From Verrucomicrobiaceae bacterium (GTDB taxonomy: Bacteria; Verrucomicrobiota; Verrucomicrobiia; Verrucomicrobiales; Verrucomicrobiaceae), in NCBI GenBank assembly GCA_947507875.1, contig CANNQP010000034.1, forward strand, positions 1 through 47,399: 47,399 nt of DNA, in the 5' to 3' direction. Position 1 is the stretch's first letter, and each line of letters opens with the position of its first letter. The notes below the pieces were generated by a model. The model did not search any database, was not told where the DNA came from, and worked only from the letters and a program-made list of their open reading frames with translations. The position numbers were made by a program, and so were the translations under genes. Below are positions 35,829-44,315 of this stretch, piece by piece.

Positions 35829-36926
35829 TCAGTATAGCTCGACAGGGGAACGCTTGCCATCTTCGACACTGAGCACCTTGGCCTTCTCCTCACCCAACGT
35901 CGCGACACGGAGATTCCAGATTTCTTGGTTGATGGTTTTGAAGCGCTCCATGCTGAAAGCATCAGGGCGCACGAGGCGCTTTTTGGTTTTCTCGATTCTG
36001 GCCAAAGCATCGTGCAAAATCGGATGCTCGACACCTTCGAGATGCTGCCGGGCGAGTTCCACCATCTCGAGCCGGTGACAGATCATTACCAGATCGTTTC
36101 CAGCTCTCACCGCCTCTTGGATGGCCTGCTCAAACGTCACTTCATTCAAGATCGCCCCCATGTCGAGATCGTCGGTCATGGCCAAGCCTTCAAAACCCAG
36201 TTGGTCACGCAGAAGCTTGGTGCAGATGTTGTGGCTCAAGCTCGCCGGCCAGCGCCCACGATCGGGGTCGTAGGCGGTGTAGTTGCTGTGACAGGTCATC
36301 ACACTATCGATTTCGGGAAGTAAGGCCGAGTAGGGCATCAGTTCCGAAAGCTCCATCTCCTCACGATTTTTGGTAATCACGGGAAGGAATTCATGCGGAT
36401 CACACTCTGCAGGGCCATAGCCTGGAAAATGCTTGGCGCAGGAGAGGATTCCTTCCTTGCGCAGGGCTCGATTGAACAAGCCTGCGTTGGTGATGACTTG
36501 CTGAGGGTCTTTTCCCCAGCAGCGCCCTTTCAAAGAGTTATCTGCCGTGTCATCGTAAGAAATGTCAAGCACTGGGCAGAGGTCGAGGTTGAAGCCAAAA
36601 AGACGGAGAATTTCCCCCGTGAGTTTGCCATGTTTTTTGATCAAGTCGGGGTCACCTTTGTCCCGGAGAGCCTGAGCATTGGGAGGCTCTTCACCAATCA
36701 AACGAAGCCTCGACACACGTCCCCCTTCTTGATCAATCGTGATGAACGGCTCTATCTCCGAAAGATCACGTAGATCATCGATGAGCTTCCGCAGTTGCTC
36801 AGGAGATTGGATGTTGCGACCAAAGAGGATGAAGCCTCCTGGTTGCAGTTTTTTGAAACGAGCCGCCGTTTCCGAATCCAGCTCTGTTCCTGGAACACCT
36901 GTGAGGAGAAGTTGGCCAAGTGACAT
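35829..36926 (-). CDS. nagZ: Beta-N-acetylhexosaminidase, glycoside hydrolase family 3 (NagZ-like)
   Basis: A 365-residue GH3 N-domain enzyme without the second GH3 domain, the NagZ arrangement. IDQEGGRVSRLR (64-75), KHFPGYGP (about 161-168) with the downstream CDPHE, and MTDDLDMGAI (near 247-256, carrying the expected catalytic Asp) are visible. NagZ removes GlcNAc from anhydromuropeptides during peptidoglycan recycling, in the cytoplasm. No signal peptide is seen, which fits that location. The gene follows lspA by 57 bp on the same strand. Confidence 0.9.
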   Translation of the reverse strand: MSLGQLLLTGVPGTELDSETAARFKKLQPGGFILFGRNIQSPEQLRKLIDDLRDLSEIEPFITIDQEGGRVSRLRLIGEEPPNAQALRDKGDPDLIKKHGKLTGEILRLFGFNLDLCPVLDISYDDTADNSLKGRCWGKDPQQVITNAGLFNRALRKEGILSCAKHFPGYGPAECDPHEFLPVITKNREEMELSELMPYSALLPEIDSVMTCHSNYTAYDPDRGRWPASLSHNICTKLLRDQLGFEGLAMTDDLDMGAILNEVTFEQAIQEAVRAGNDLVMICHRLEMVELARQHLEGVEHPILHDALARIEKTKKRLVRPDAFSMERFKTINQEIWNLRVATLGEEKAKVLSVEDGKRSPVELY

Positions 36927-36983
36927 GGTAAATCAGTTCGAAGGAAAAAAGAGGATAAATCAAGAAGACCGCTACCAAACGAG

Positions 36984-37544
36984 TCATGAAGCGGACTTGC
37001 GGTTCGGATTCAGCGTCGGTTCCACGAATGACGCTATCGCGAGCAGAATGGCAGCGCACACAACACAAGAATCGGCCACATTGAATGAGGGCCATGGATT
37101 GAAAGGCGGAAAGCCGAAATCAAACTTCAAAAAATCGACTACATAACCACCGAGAAAACCGCCACCGAACAGCACGCCATCTTCCCCACTTCGGCACAGC
37201 CGATCTGTCAAATTGCCCAAAATACCCGAGATTAACAAAGCGACGGCGAAGCGACTGAGTTTGCCTGGAAAGACCCCTGTGCGGCAGCCCCAAATCAGGA
37301 AAACCAGCACCGAAAGAGATAAGGTCGTGAACGCATAGTTGGCATAGGCCGTGCCATTGAACATACCAAACGCCACCCCCGTGTTGGCAGCATGATGTAA
37401 AGCGAAGATACCAGGTATGATTTCTTGCTCATCCACATAGAGTTGGAACCTTCCTACAATCCAACTCTTGGTCCATTGATCCAAGAGATACAGGGGTAAG
37501 CTAAGACAGAAAAAAAGACGCCACATGTGAGTCGTTTGGGCCAT
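36984..37544 (-). CDS. lspA: Lipoprotein signal peptidase (signal peptidase II)
   Basis: A 186-residue inner-membrane aspartyl protease that cleaves the signal peptide of prolipoproteins after lipid attachment to the cysteine. Four hydrophobic segments are visible. The conserved motifs are DQWTK (22-26), NTGVAFG (54-60), GNLTDR (110-115) with catalytic D114, and FNVADS (154-159) with catalytic D158. The region between the motifs (GEDGVLFGGGFLGGYVVDF) is the usual periplasmic insertion. It begins 9 bp after the Nudix gene and precedes nagZ, so these three are probably one operon. Confidence 0.95.
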   Translation of the reverse strand: MAQTTHMWRLFFCLSLPLYLLDQWTKSWIVGRFQLYVDEQEIIPGIFALHHAANTGVAFGMFNGTAYANYAFTTLSLSVLVFLIWGCRTGVFPGKLSRFAVALLISGILGNLTDRLCRSGEDGVLFGGGFLGGYVVDFLKFDFGFPPFNPWPSFNVADSCVVCAAILLAIASFVEPTLNPNRKSAS

Positions 37545-37553
37545 GTCTTTCGA

Positions 37554-38156
37554 TTACTGATTTTGCGCCATCAAGTGATCCAGCACGATCTGCGACCAAG
37601 TCTCCAGTTCCTCACGCCGTGCGAGCAATTCGTCTAGCGTGAAAAAGCGAAGGTCCTGAATGGCTTCTTCATTGGATCGAACTTCTGCGCTACTCAGCTC
37701 AAAGCGATGGACCACGCCCAAGTGAACACTTCCCACTTCCGTCGAATCGTCATTGATGAGGCCGATCACTTGCTGCGTATGAGTACCGTCCATGGCCAAT
37801 TCTTCGGCAATCTCACGCTCGATGCTGTTGTAATACATCGTTTCCCCAAGGCCATCGTGGTCTTGATCGATTGGATTGATGTGGCCACCAATCCCCAAAG
37901 AGCGCTTCGCCACCAAGCGCTTTTCACCACTTTTACCGCCCCGCTGGTAGCAGAGGTAGCGTCCCTCGTGGTGAAAGATTGAGTATGGGATCAACTGCTT
38001 GTGCGTGGGATCTTGCTCAGCCGCAGGACGGTCCATGAAAAAGTTTGCTCCATCGGCCAGCATCGGGGCCAAATAACGACTGACCTCCGGTTGGAATCCT
38101 TGAAAACTGCCAAGCTGGTCGAGCAGGCTGCGAGAAATGACGAGCACTTGTTCCAT
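37554..38156 (-). CDS. Nudix-hydrolase-like protein
   Basis: A 200-residue protein from ATG 38156 (a second ATG 6 bp upstream is equally usable). A near-match to the Nudix box is visible at GLGETMYYNSIEREIAEEL, where the spacing between the first Glu and REIAEEL is one residue longer than the canonical motif. The preceding strand has GIGGHINPID, as in Nudix enzymes, which hydrolyse nucleoside diphosphates linked to another moiety. An N-terminal extension of about 70 residues is family-specific and unassigned. It is 9 bp upstream of lspA on the same strand. Confidence 0.78.
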   Translation of the reverse strand: MEQVLVISRSLLDQLGSFQGFQPEVSRYLAPMLADGANFFMDRPAAEQDPTHKQLIPYSIFHHEGRYLCYQRGGKSGEKRLVAKRSLGIGGHINPIDQDHDGLGETMYYNSIEREIAEELAMDGTHTQQVIGLINDDSTEVGSVHLGVVHRFELSSAEVRSNEEAIQDLRFFTLDELLARREELETWSQIVLDHLMAQNQ

Positions 38157-38249
38157 GATCAAAATAAGAAGGCACCACTACGAATGGCGACGGCAGACTG
38201 TGGACAGCCCTGCTCAGCGGTCAAACTTCCTTCACGAGATTTCGATCCC

Positions 38250-41200
38250 CTACCCCTTCAGCGTCATTAGGTATGCGAGCAAGTCTGCCACCTGCTTCTC
38301 TTGGAGTCCGTCAAGCAGGCCTTCGGGCATGAGGGAACGGCGGATGAATTGGGTGCTGCGGATCTCGGCTTTGGGGAGGCGGCGGTCGGGGAGACCCGCT
38401 TGGCGGATGACGACGGCGTCTTTGTCTTCGCTGACGAAGAAGGCGTCGATGAGGTCGCCGTTCTTCATTTCGACGCGGTAGATGCGGTAGCCGGGCTCCA
38501 TGGCGGCGTTCGGCGTGAGGATGTTGCGCAACACGGCCTCCAGACCCATCGCGCCCGCGCCAGAGAGGTTCGGGCCGATTTGACCACCGGCGTTGCCGAT
38601 TTGATGGCAGGCCAGGCAAAGAGCACTGAGAGCTTTTCCGGCCTGCGAATCGCCTTTCGGAGCCAAGGCGGTGAATTTGGCAAATTTGGCGTCGAGGGCC
38701 TTCGCGGCTTCTTCGGTGAGCAGCGGCGGGGTGTCGATGGTTTTGGCGAGGCGAGCACCTTTGCCGAATTTCTCGCCCGCTTTGAGATAGGTCTGATGGG
38801 ACTCGTGCGACGCATAGGACCTATCAAAGCCGCCACGAATCTCCTCAGGAGTCCGCGCCGTCTTCCAAACCCGGAATTCCATCAGGGCTCCCTCAGTGCC
38901 TTTGCTGGGGCCGCTCCAGCCGATCTGGCAGTTTTCCCATTTGGCGGGGGCGGGTCTGGTGCCTTCGGCGTCGAGTTCGCCGTTTTGGTAAATGCGGAGG
39001 ATGCCCTTGTCATCGCGGGTGACGGCGAGGTGGGTCCAAAGATCGGGTGTCATGGGTTTGTTGGCCACGCAGACATCTTTCAGTTCAGAACCGGCATAGA
39101 CGCGGAATTTGCCGAAGAAGAAATTCATGTCCACGCCGCCCTTCACCCCAAGCAGGCTGTCTTCATTGCCGATGCCGGGCGCGAGCCGCACCCAGGCCTC
39201 GACGGTGAAGGGGCCGTCGAGTGTGATCTTGGAATCGACCCATGCAGTGTCCTGGCCGTCGAGCAGCAAGACCTCGCGGAAGATGCCGCCGAGCTGCTGC
39301 TGGAGTTTTTCGATGGCGGGATCGTCGCCAAGCACGGTGGCGAGGCGTTCGACGGTGGGGCCGTTCAGGTCGGTCTGCGGGAGTTTTTGGTCGAGCAAGG
39401 CGGTGACGATGGTCTTCGCGCCGGCTTTGCTGCTGGAGAGCGCGTTGAGGGCGCTGCGGCGCTGCGGTGGATGAAGCGAGGGATAAAGCGCGAGGAATTT
39501 GGTTCCGGCATCCGGCGAGCGTGAGGCGGCGAGAGCTTCGAGCGCAGCATCGCGAGTGGGAGCGTCGGGATCGGATTGAGCGAGGGACGCGAAGAGATCG
39601 GCTTCGGCGCTGCGGAGATCGCGCAGCACTTTGAGGGTGTCGCTTTTGTCCTTTGTGTCTTTTGTGGCCTTCACGAGCGCCACGAGGTCAGCTTCAAGTA
39701 CCGTGAGCTGGAAGCCGCTGATGAGCTGAAGCGCCAGGGTGATGCGGGCACTCTTGCTCGCAGTTCCCGAGTTTTCATTGCGGGCAGGAGTGCCCGCATC
39801 ACTTTCTGCGAGCATCTGCTTCGCCGTTTCGCTCAGCAGCGGCGCGATCTGCTTCGCATCGAGCTTCGTGCGCTGCGCGACGAGCTTTTCGGCGACGGCG
39901 GCGCGGGATTTTTCGTTCGTGAGAAGCGCTTGGAGGGCTTCGCCGACGCCGGGCTCGGCGGGGAACTGGGCGAGGCGGAGCAGTTCCTCGTCATTCGGGG
40001 CGCGGTCGAGCTGTGGGAGCAGTTTGGCAACGCGGGAGGCGCTGGCCTTCGGCTCCAACGCCAGCGAGGCGAGCACGCGGGCCTCCACGGGCAGTTTCGC
40101 GGCGACTTCGGAGTCGAGGAACTTCGCGACGACCTCCGGATGACGCTCCAGGAACATGCGGACGAGGAAGCGCTCGAACTCGCGGTCGTAGGCCTCGCGC
40201 ACGGGGATTTGCTTCGCGCCGCGGGAGGATTGGATGGTGGGGCCCGGGAGGCTGGGTTTGGCAAAGGCGAGGAACGCAGCGATGTTTGGATCGGACAGAT
40301 TTCGACCAATCTCACTGATCTGACCGAATGGACTGCTGGCGAGATACTCTTGGGCGGCAAAATGAGTCGCTGGGAGCTGTTTGCGGTCGAGTAGCTCCTG
40401 CCACGCGAGGTGTACTTGACCGACAGGCTCTTTGCCAAGCGATGCGACAAGCTCCTCGGTGCTCAGCTTCGTGAAATCCGCCACTTCGGTCTTCGCGGCT
40501 TTGGGTTTCACCCGCCAGATGCGTCCCCGCGTCTTGTCACGATCGGGATGCGCACGTGGCACCTCGTTGTGGGAAATGATCTTGTTGTACCAATCGACGA
40601 TGTAAATGCAGCCGTCGGGGCCGTTGGTGAGAGCGACGGGGCGGAAGAAGGGATCGTCGCAGGTGATGAGGTCGGGGAGTTGGGCGAGCTTCCAATAGGC
40701 GCCATCGCGATGCATCGCCAACGTTTGGATCTTGGAGATGATGGGATTGGCGACGGCCATGGTGTGCGCGGCCTCTTTGTCCTTCAGCGGGCCGCTTTCG
40801 ATGAGCGCAAGACCACTCAACCCCGTGCCGCCCATGCGCACGTCGGTCTGCGGGGGGAAATCGGGCTGGTAGCTCTTCTTGAGTGCCTCCATGCCGCCGG
40901 GGTAGTAGGCGTATTCGTGGAAGGGCATGACGGGGTAGCCGTAGTCGTTCGCCTCCTGAATGAAGGTCTCGCCTTCGCCGGTGATGACGAGGCCCCAGAT
41001 GTTGTTCGGGCCGGTGCTGATGACTTCAAATTCGCTGCCATCGGGCCGCATGCGGGCCATGCTGCACTTTGGCCAATCGACGACTTTGTCACTGCCGGGT
41101 TTGCGGACCTGGCTGTTGTTGAAAAGGCCCTGCGCCATCCAGATCCAGCCGCCGGGGGCGCGGGTGAACTGATGCGGAAAGAGGTGTGAGTCCTGCACGC

Positions 41201-42404
41201 CGAAGCCGGTGAGCACGACGTCAAAGGTGTCCGCCTTGCCGTCACCATTCGTGTCTTTGTAGAGCTTCAAATCGTGGCCGTGCTGCACGTAGCAGGTATC
41301 GCCCGCGCCCCAGGGCAGGATGCCGAGCGGGATGGCGAGGCCGTCGGCGAAGACGGTCGGATTCGTGAGTCCATCCGCGGGAATCTTTCCATTCAAAGAC
41401 TCCCGCGGATAGACGAGCACCTTGTCCTTGCCCTTGCCGGCATACACCGCCTCGGCGGCAGCGGGGTTTTCATTCGCATCGACGGGATACTCGAGCGCGG
41501 TCTGCGTCCACAGGCGTCCGCGTTGATCAAAATAGACGCTGACAAATTTACCAAGGCCTTCGCTTTCTTGCACGACGAGCTCGATTTCGTAGCCTTCGGG
41601 CAGTTTGAACTTCTTGAGCTGCTCCTGTGCAGACAAAGCGGTGCCCTGGACGTTGTTGTAGCTGATGTCGCGCTTCGGCTTCGCGGCAGAGGCCTGCGGT
41701 TTCGGCGGCAGTTTGGCCTTCATGCCTTCGATGCCGCCGATGCTCTTCCAAGTGGGCGCACCGGGTGTGGCGGGCAGTTCTTCGAGGGTGACATCTTTGA
41801 CCTGCACGAGGCAAGCGCCACCGCTGTGCACCTGCGGGCCGATGAGCCCATCGAGTGCGACATTGGGGTCTGCCTCCTTGTAGTCCATGCAGTGCACGCC
41901 ATTGATCCAGGTCTGGATGCGCGGACCCTCGGCGCGGATGCGGTATTCGTTCCAACCGAAAACATCGACGGCTTTGTCGAGCGCGGCCTGCTGCTCGGGC
42001 GTGGGGGCCCAGATGACTCGGTTGCGGCGGAACTCATCATAGATCTTTCCGAACCAACCCGCACCGCAATCGACCTGATAACCGCTCATGTGCGCACCGC
42101 CCGGCACGCGCACGCTGCGAATCTGGATGCCGCTGTTGAGCAGGCCCGTCTTCGGATCGCCACTGACCTTGATCTTGAGCTTTAGCTCAAAGTTCTGGAA
42201 GCTCTTCTTCGTGCAGATGAAGTGGTTCTCTTTGATCTTCTCCGTCGTGGAGCCGCCGGTGATCATGCCATCCTCCACACGCCAGATGTTCGGGTCAAAG
42301 TCCCAGCCATCGAGCGTTTTGCCGTCGAAGAGCGACACGGGCTCCGCATGGCAAAGAGCGGTGAGCAGAGTGCAGAGTGCCAGGAAAGAAAAGGGTCGGC
42401 GCAT
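38250..42404 (-). CDS. Secreted DUF1080 / PVC-type dehydrogenase / HEAT / LamG / cytochrome c fusion
   Basis: A 1,384-residue protein with a signal peptide cleaved after A20 (LTALCHA). Domains in order: DUF1080 (3-keto-disaccharide hydrolase-type, about 22-212; VSLFDGKTLDGW); a PVC-type membrane-bound dehydrogenase propeller (about 260-640; GYEIELVVQ, TNGDGKADTFD, NGPDGCIYIVDWYN); a helical HEAT-like region (about 650-1035); a LamG jellyroll (about 1040-1205); and a c-type heme domain with CLACH near 1266. Proteins with parts of this set are typical of Planctomycetota and Verrucomicrobiota and are thought to act on sugars in the periplasm, passing electrons to heme. A 64-bp palindromic element (39739-39802) is read in frame at residues about 868-889. 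The gene is visibly more GC-rich than the giant Ig genes. Confidence 0.9.
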   Translation of the reverse strand: MRRPFSFLALCTLLTALCHAEPVSLFDGKTLDGWDFDPNIWRVEDGMITGGSTTEKIKENHFICTKKSFQNFELKLKIKVSGDPKTGLLNSGIQIRSVRVPGGAHMSGYQVDCGAGWFGKIYDEFRRNRVIWAPTPEQQAALDKAVDVFGWNEYRIRAEGPRIQTWINGVHCMDYKEADPNVALDGLIGPQVHSGGACLVQVKDVTLEELPATPGAPTWKSIGGIEGMKAKLPPKPQASAAKPKRDISYNNVQGTALSAQEQLKKFKLPEGYEIELVVQESEGLGKFVSVYFDQRGRLWTQTALEYPVDANENPAAAEAVYAGKGKDKVLVYPRESLNGKIPADGLTNPTVFADGLAIPLGILPWGAGDTCYVQHGHDLKLYKDTNGDGKADTFDVVLTGFGVQDSHLFPHQFTRAPGGWIWMAQGLFNNSQVRKPGSDKVVDWPKCSMARMRPDGSEFEVISTGPNNIWGLVITGEGETFIQEANDYGYPVMPFHEYAYYPGGMEALKKSYQPDFPPQTDVRMGGTGLSGLALIESGPLKDKEAAHTMAVANPIISKIQTLAMHRDGAYWKLAQLPDLITCDDPFFRPVALTNGPDGCIYIVDWYNKIISHNEVPRAHPDRDKTRGRIWRVKPKAAKTEVADFTKLSTEELVASLGKEPVGQVHLAWQELLDRKQLPATHFAAQEYLASSPFGQISEIGRNLSDPNIAAFLAFAKPSLPGPTIQSSRGAKQIPVREAYDREFERFLVRMFLERHPEVVAKFLDSEVAAKLPVEARVLASLALEPKASASRVAKLLPQLDRAPNDEELLRLAQFPAEPGVGEALQALLTNEKSRAAVAEKLVAQRTKLDAKQIAPLLSETAKQMLAESDAGTPARNENSGTASKSARITLALQLISGFQLTVLEADLVALVKATKDTKDKSDTLKVLRDLRSAEADLFASLAQSDPDAPTRDAALEALAASRSPDAGTKFLALYPSLHPPQRRSALNALSSSKAGAKTIVTALLDQKLPQTDLNGPTVERLATVLGDDPAIEKLQQQLGGIFREVLLLDGQDTAWVDSKITLDGPFTVEAWVRLAPGIGNEDSLLGVKGGVDMNFFFGKFRVYAGSELKDVCVANKPMTPDLWTHLAVTRDDKGILRIYQNGELDAEGTRPAPAKWENCQIGWSGPSKGTEGALMEFRVWKTARTPEEIRGGFDRSYASHESHQTYLKAGEKFGKGARLAKTIDTPPLLTEEAAKALDAKFAKFTALAPKGDSQAGKALSALCLACHQIGNAGGQIGPNLSGAGAMGLEAVLRNILTPNAAMEPGYRIYRVEMKNGDLIDAFFVSEDKDAVVIRQAGLPDRRLPKAEIRSTQFIRRSLMPEGLLDGLQEKQVADLLAYLMTLKG
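39739..39802. repeat. In-frame palindromic (REP/MITE-like) element
   Basis: A perfect 15-bp inverted repeat (arms 39739-39753 and 39788-39802) encloses a second hairpin, GCGGGCA-ggag-TGCCCGC (39780-39797). It lies in the linker before the C-terminal part of the DUF1080 fusion gene and encodes an Asp/Gly/Thr/Ser/Asn-rich stretch that interrupts an otherwise Leu/Ala-rich helical region. Confidence 0.6.
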
Positions 42405-42478
42405 GAGGTGAGATTAACGCACCCACGCAGACAGGACTAACAGTTGCCAGTCCACTCATTCATGCCTGAAATACAAAC

Positions 42479-43405
42479 TCAGGCATCCAAAAGAACAGGT
42501 TCACTTTCCACCAAAGCGTAAACTTCGACAGGTTCTGGCTGACCTTTCACTGGATGGATACCGACATTTTTGTAGTCCCGCATTCCATCAGGCCAAGATT
42601 CAAGGAAAGAAGACCCCGCGAGGACCGGCACCTGGAGCTTTCGCGTCAGACTTTCGATGCGGAAGGTCACATTGACCGCTTCACCCACCGCGGTGTTCAC
42701 CCCACGCCCCATGGCCCCCAAGGCCACACTGCCAATATTCAATCCGATGTGGCAATGCACTTCGAGACCTTTCTCCTCCTTCAACTGCTTGCGCACCGGA
42801 GAATGACTGGCTTCGGGTCCACTGAGGATTCGGGCAGCCTCTGTGGCTTTCACGCGAACTTCGGTACTATCACCCAACCAATAGGCAAAGACTCCATCGC
42901 CTATGAATTTATCAATGATGGCTCCCCGCGATTTGAGGACCTTCTCACACTGAGCATACCACTCGCGCAGCATCGCAGCGACCTCTTCGGCACTGAGCTG
43001 GGCGCTGAGGTTCGTGAAATTGCGGAGATCGCCGACCAGCAAGGTGGCCTTCACGCTCTTCACTGGCAAGGCAACGGTATGAAAGGTGGTGGACCCACTC
43101 GTCGATTGCACATCGGCGTCGCCATCATCGGTCTCGAAGGTAAAAAGGCAGGTCCCTAGTTGAATGCGATCTCCATGGCGCAGCGCACGCGCGGTGGTCA
43201 CAGCCACATCATTGACAAAGCTACCGTTGGCACTGCCGAGGTCAGAGACCCAGAAAAGATTGCCATCGCGTCGGATCGTCGCGTGCTGACGGGACACGCC
43301 CGTGTCTTGGAGACGAATCGTCGCGTCGGGACTGCGGCCCAAAATATTAAAATCCGCCAAAGCGAACTCTATGCCACGATCATGCTGTCTTAGAAATGCC
43401 GCCAT
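42479..43405 (-). CDS. FHA-domain class III adenylate/guanylate cyclase
   Basis: A 308-residue protein. Residues 1-95 are an FHA domain, which binds phosphothreonine: GRS (23-25), SRQH (38-41) and SANGSFVND (58-66). A class III nucleotide cyclase domain follows (about 118-290). The two metal-binding Asp residues are D126 (VGDLRNFT) and D170 (DKFIGDG). K166 and T238 sit at the purine-selecting positions, and N245 and R249 at the transition-state positions (GEAVNVTFR). This is the class IIIb pattern and favours ATP, hence cAMP. No transmembrane segment is seen. It lies about 160 bp from tRNA-Asp and about 900 bp from a Pycsar-effector-like gene on the opposite strand. Confidence 0.9.
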   Translation of the reverse strand: MAAFLRQHDRGIEFALADFNILGRSPDATIRLQDTGVSRQHATIRRDGNLFWVSDLGSANGSFVNDVAVTTARALRHGDRIQLGTCLFTFETDDGDADVQSTSGSTTFHTVALPVKSVKATLLVGDLRNFTNLSAQLSAEEVAAMLREWYAQCEKVLKSRGAIIDKFIGDGVFAYWLGDSTEVRVKATEAARILSGPEASHSPVRKQLKEEKGLEVHCHIGLNIGSVALGAMGRGVNTAVGEAVNVTFRIESLTRKLQVPVLAGSSFLESWPDGMRDYKNVGIHPVKGQPEPVEVYALVESEPVLLDA

Positions 43406-43538
43406 CGGAATAATAGAGTCTCTTCAAGCAACTCAGGCAAAAGAAGTCAAGCCTTGGAACAAAGACAACGCAAAGATCTCTGCATGGATGCTTGGACGAG
43501 ATTCGCAGAAGTTTAATTGGGTGCTTCTGAAATGTTAC

Positions 43539-43561
43539 TTTCAACCCACTTGGGGTTGAAA
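43539..43561 (-). terminator. Hairpin just past the 3' end of tRNA-Asp
   Basis: A 9-bp perfect stem (TTTCAACCC, 43539-43547, with GGGTTGAAA, 43553-43561) and 5-nt loop begins 5 bases beyond the tRNA CCA on the minus strand. There is no T-run after the stem, so it may be a processing signal rather than a classical terminator. Confidence 0.4.
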
Positions 43562-43566
43562 CAAAA

Positions 43567-43643
43567 TGGCGGAGCGGACGGGGCTCGAACCCGCGACCTC
43601 CAACGTGACAGGCTGGCGTTCTAACCGACTGAACTACCGCTCC
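43567..43643 (-). tRNA. tRNA-Asp (GTC anticodon)
   Basis: A 77-nt tRNA with the complete cloverleaf: acceptor stem GGAGCGG/CCGCTCC, D-arm GTTC/GAAC, anticodon stem CCAGC/GTTGG with loop CTGTCAC (anticodon GTC), T-arm GCGGG/CCCGT with TTCGAGC, discriminator G, and an encoded 3' CCA. It is very close to E. coli tRNA-Asp. The anticodon reads GAC/GAU, so Asp is certain. Confidence 0.97.
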
Positions 43644-43666
43644 TCACCAATTTTGTTGGGACAGCG

Positions 43667-43694
43667 AGCATAGCGGAGTGAATCCATCTGGCAA
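43667..43694 (-). promoter_or_regulatory. Candidate promoter of tRNA-Asp
   Basis: On the minus strand TTGCCA (43689-43694, 5 of 6) and TATGCT (43667-43672, 4 of 6) are 16 bp apart. A GC-rich stretch follows, as in stringently controlled stable-RNA promoters. The -10 ends 23 bp before the tRNA 5' end. Confidence 0.55.
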
Positions 43695-44315
43695 ATGGAA
43701 AGTTCATTTTGCGATGAGTTTTTGGTACAAAACTCGCCCCCACAAACAAGGCCACCTTCTCCGACGCTGACGGCTTCGGATCAGTCGGGGCAACGTCGTT
43801 CATCAGCACAAACAGCGCAAGCAGCTGAAACACGACTCAAGCCAAGGCCGCTTCGATGCAGCTCGTGACGCTGCATTCGTTAGCGTAGCACCCGAACCCT
43901 TCATGGCAGGGCCTTCGATGGCCAGCAGCGTTCAAGGGTGCGTATCCGATTGAGAAAAGCCTAGCTGCCCACGTGAGGTATCGTCCCCTGGCAGCCACAG
44001 GCAGAAAACGACGCCTTTTTGCAATCAAGCCATCCACGGCAAAGGCTGCGTTTTCAATGCCTACGATGCCCGCTCATCCTGCGCCTTGTTGTGCACTGGT
44101 TTCATCGGCTCCGAAATCCACAACCTGGGTAGCGCTTGGGCCTGAGTCAGATCGTGTCACGGTGAGTGAGTCGCCATGCTTTCACCTGATCAAGTATGCA
44201 CTCCAATAGCAGGCTGGCTCATGGCCAAATGGCCATCAAACTGTGACGATTTTGACATTTCTTTGCCTCTATCTTGCCACTCCGGGGGTGAGCCTATAAG
44301 CATCCCCTGCCTTTC
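43695..44315. other. Non-coding stretch between tRNA-Asp and the Pycsar-effector-like gene
   Basis: About 620 bp with no supportable gene; the open frames on both strands are short and without motifs. A TTGACA hexamer (44252-44257) lies 58 bp before the next gene, but no good -10 follows at the right spacing. No copy of the tRNA 3' end, hence no sign of an integration site, is seen. Confidence 0.4.

Noticed and set aside
39100..40450. Long plus-strand open frames inside the DUF1080 fusion gene
   Set aside because: They are antisense frames held open by the high GC content of the real gene, and none has a recognisable motif.
43567..43700. tRNA-Asp as an integration site for a genomic island
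   Set aside because: No integrase and no second copy of the tRNA 3' end were seen within the window.
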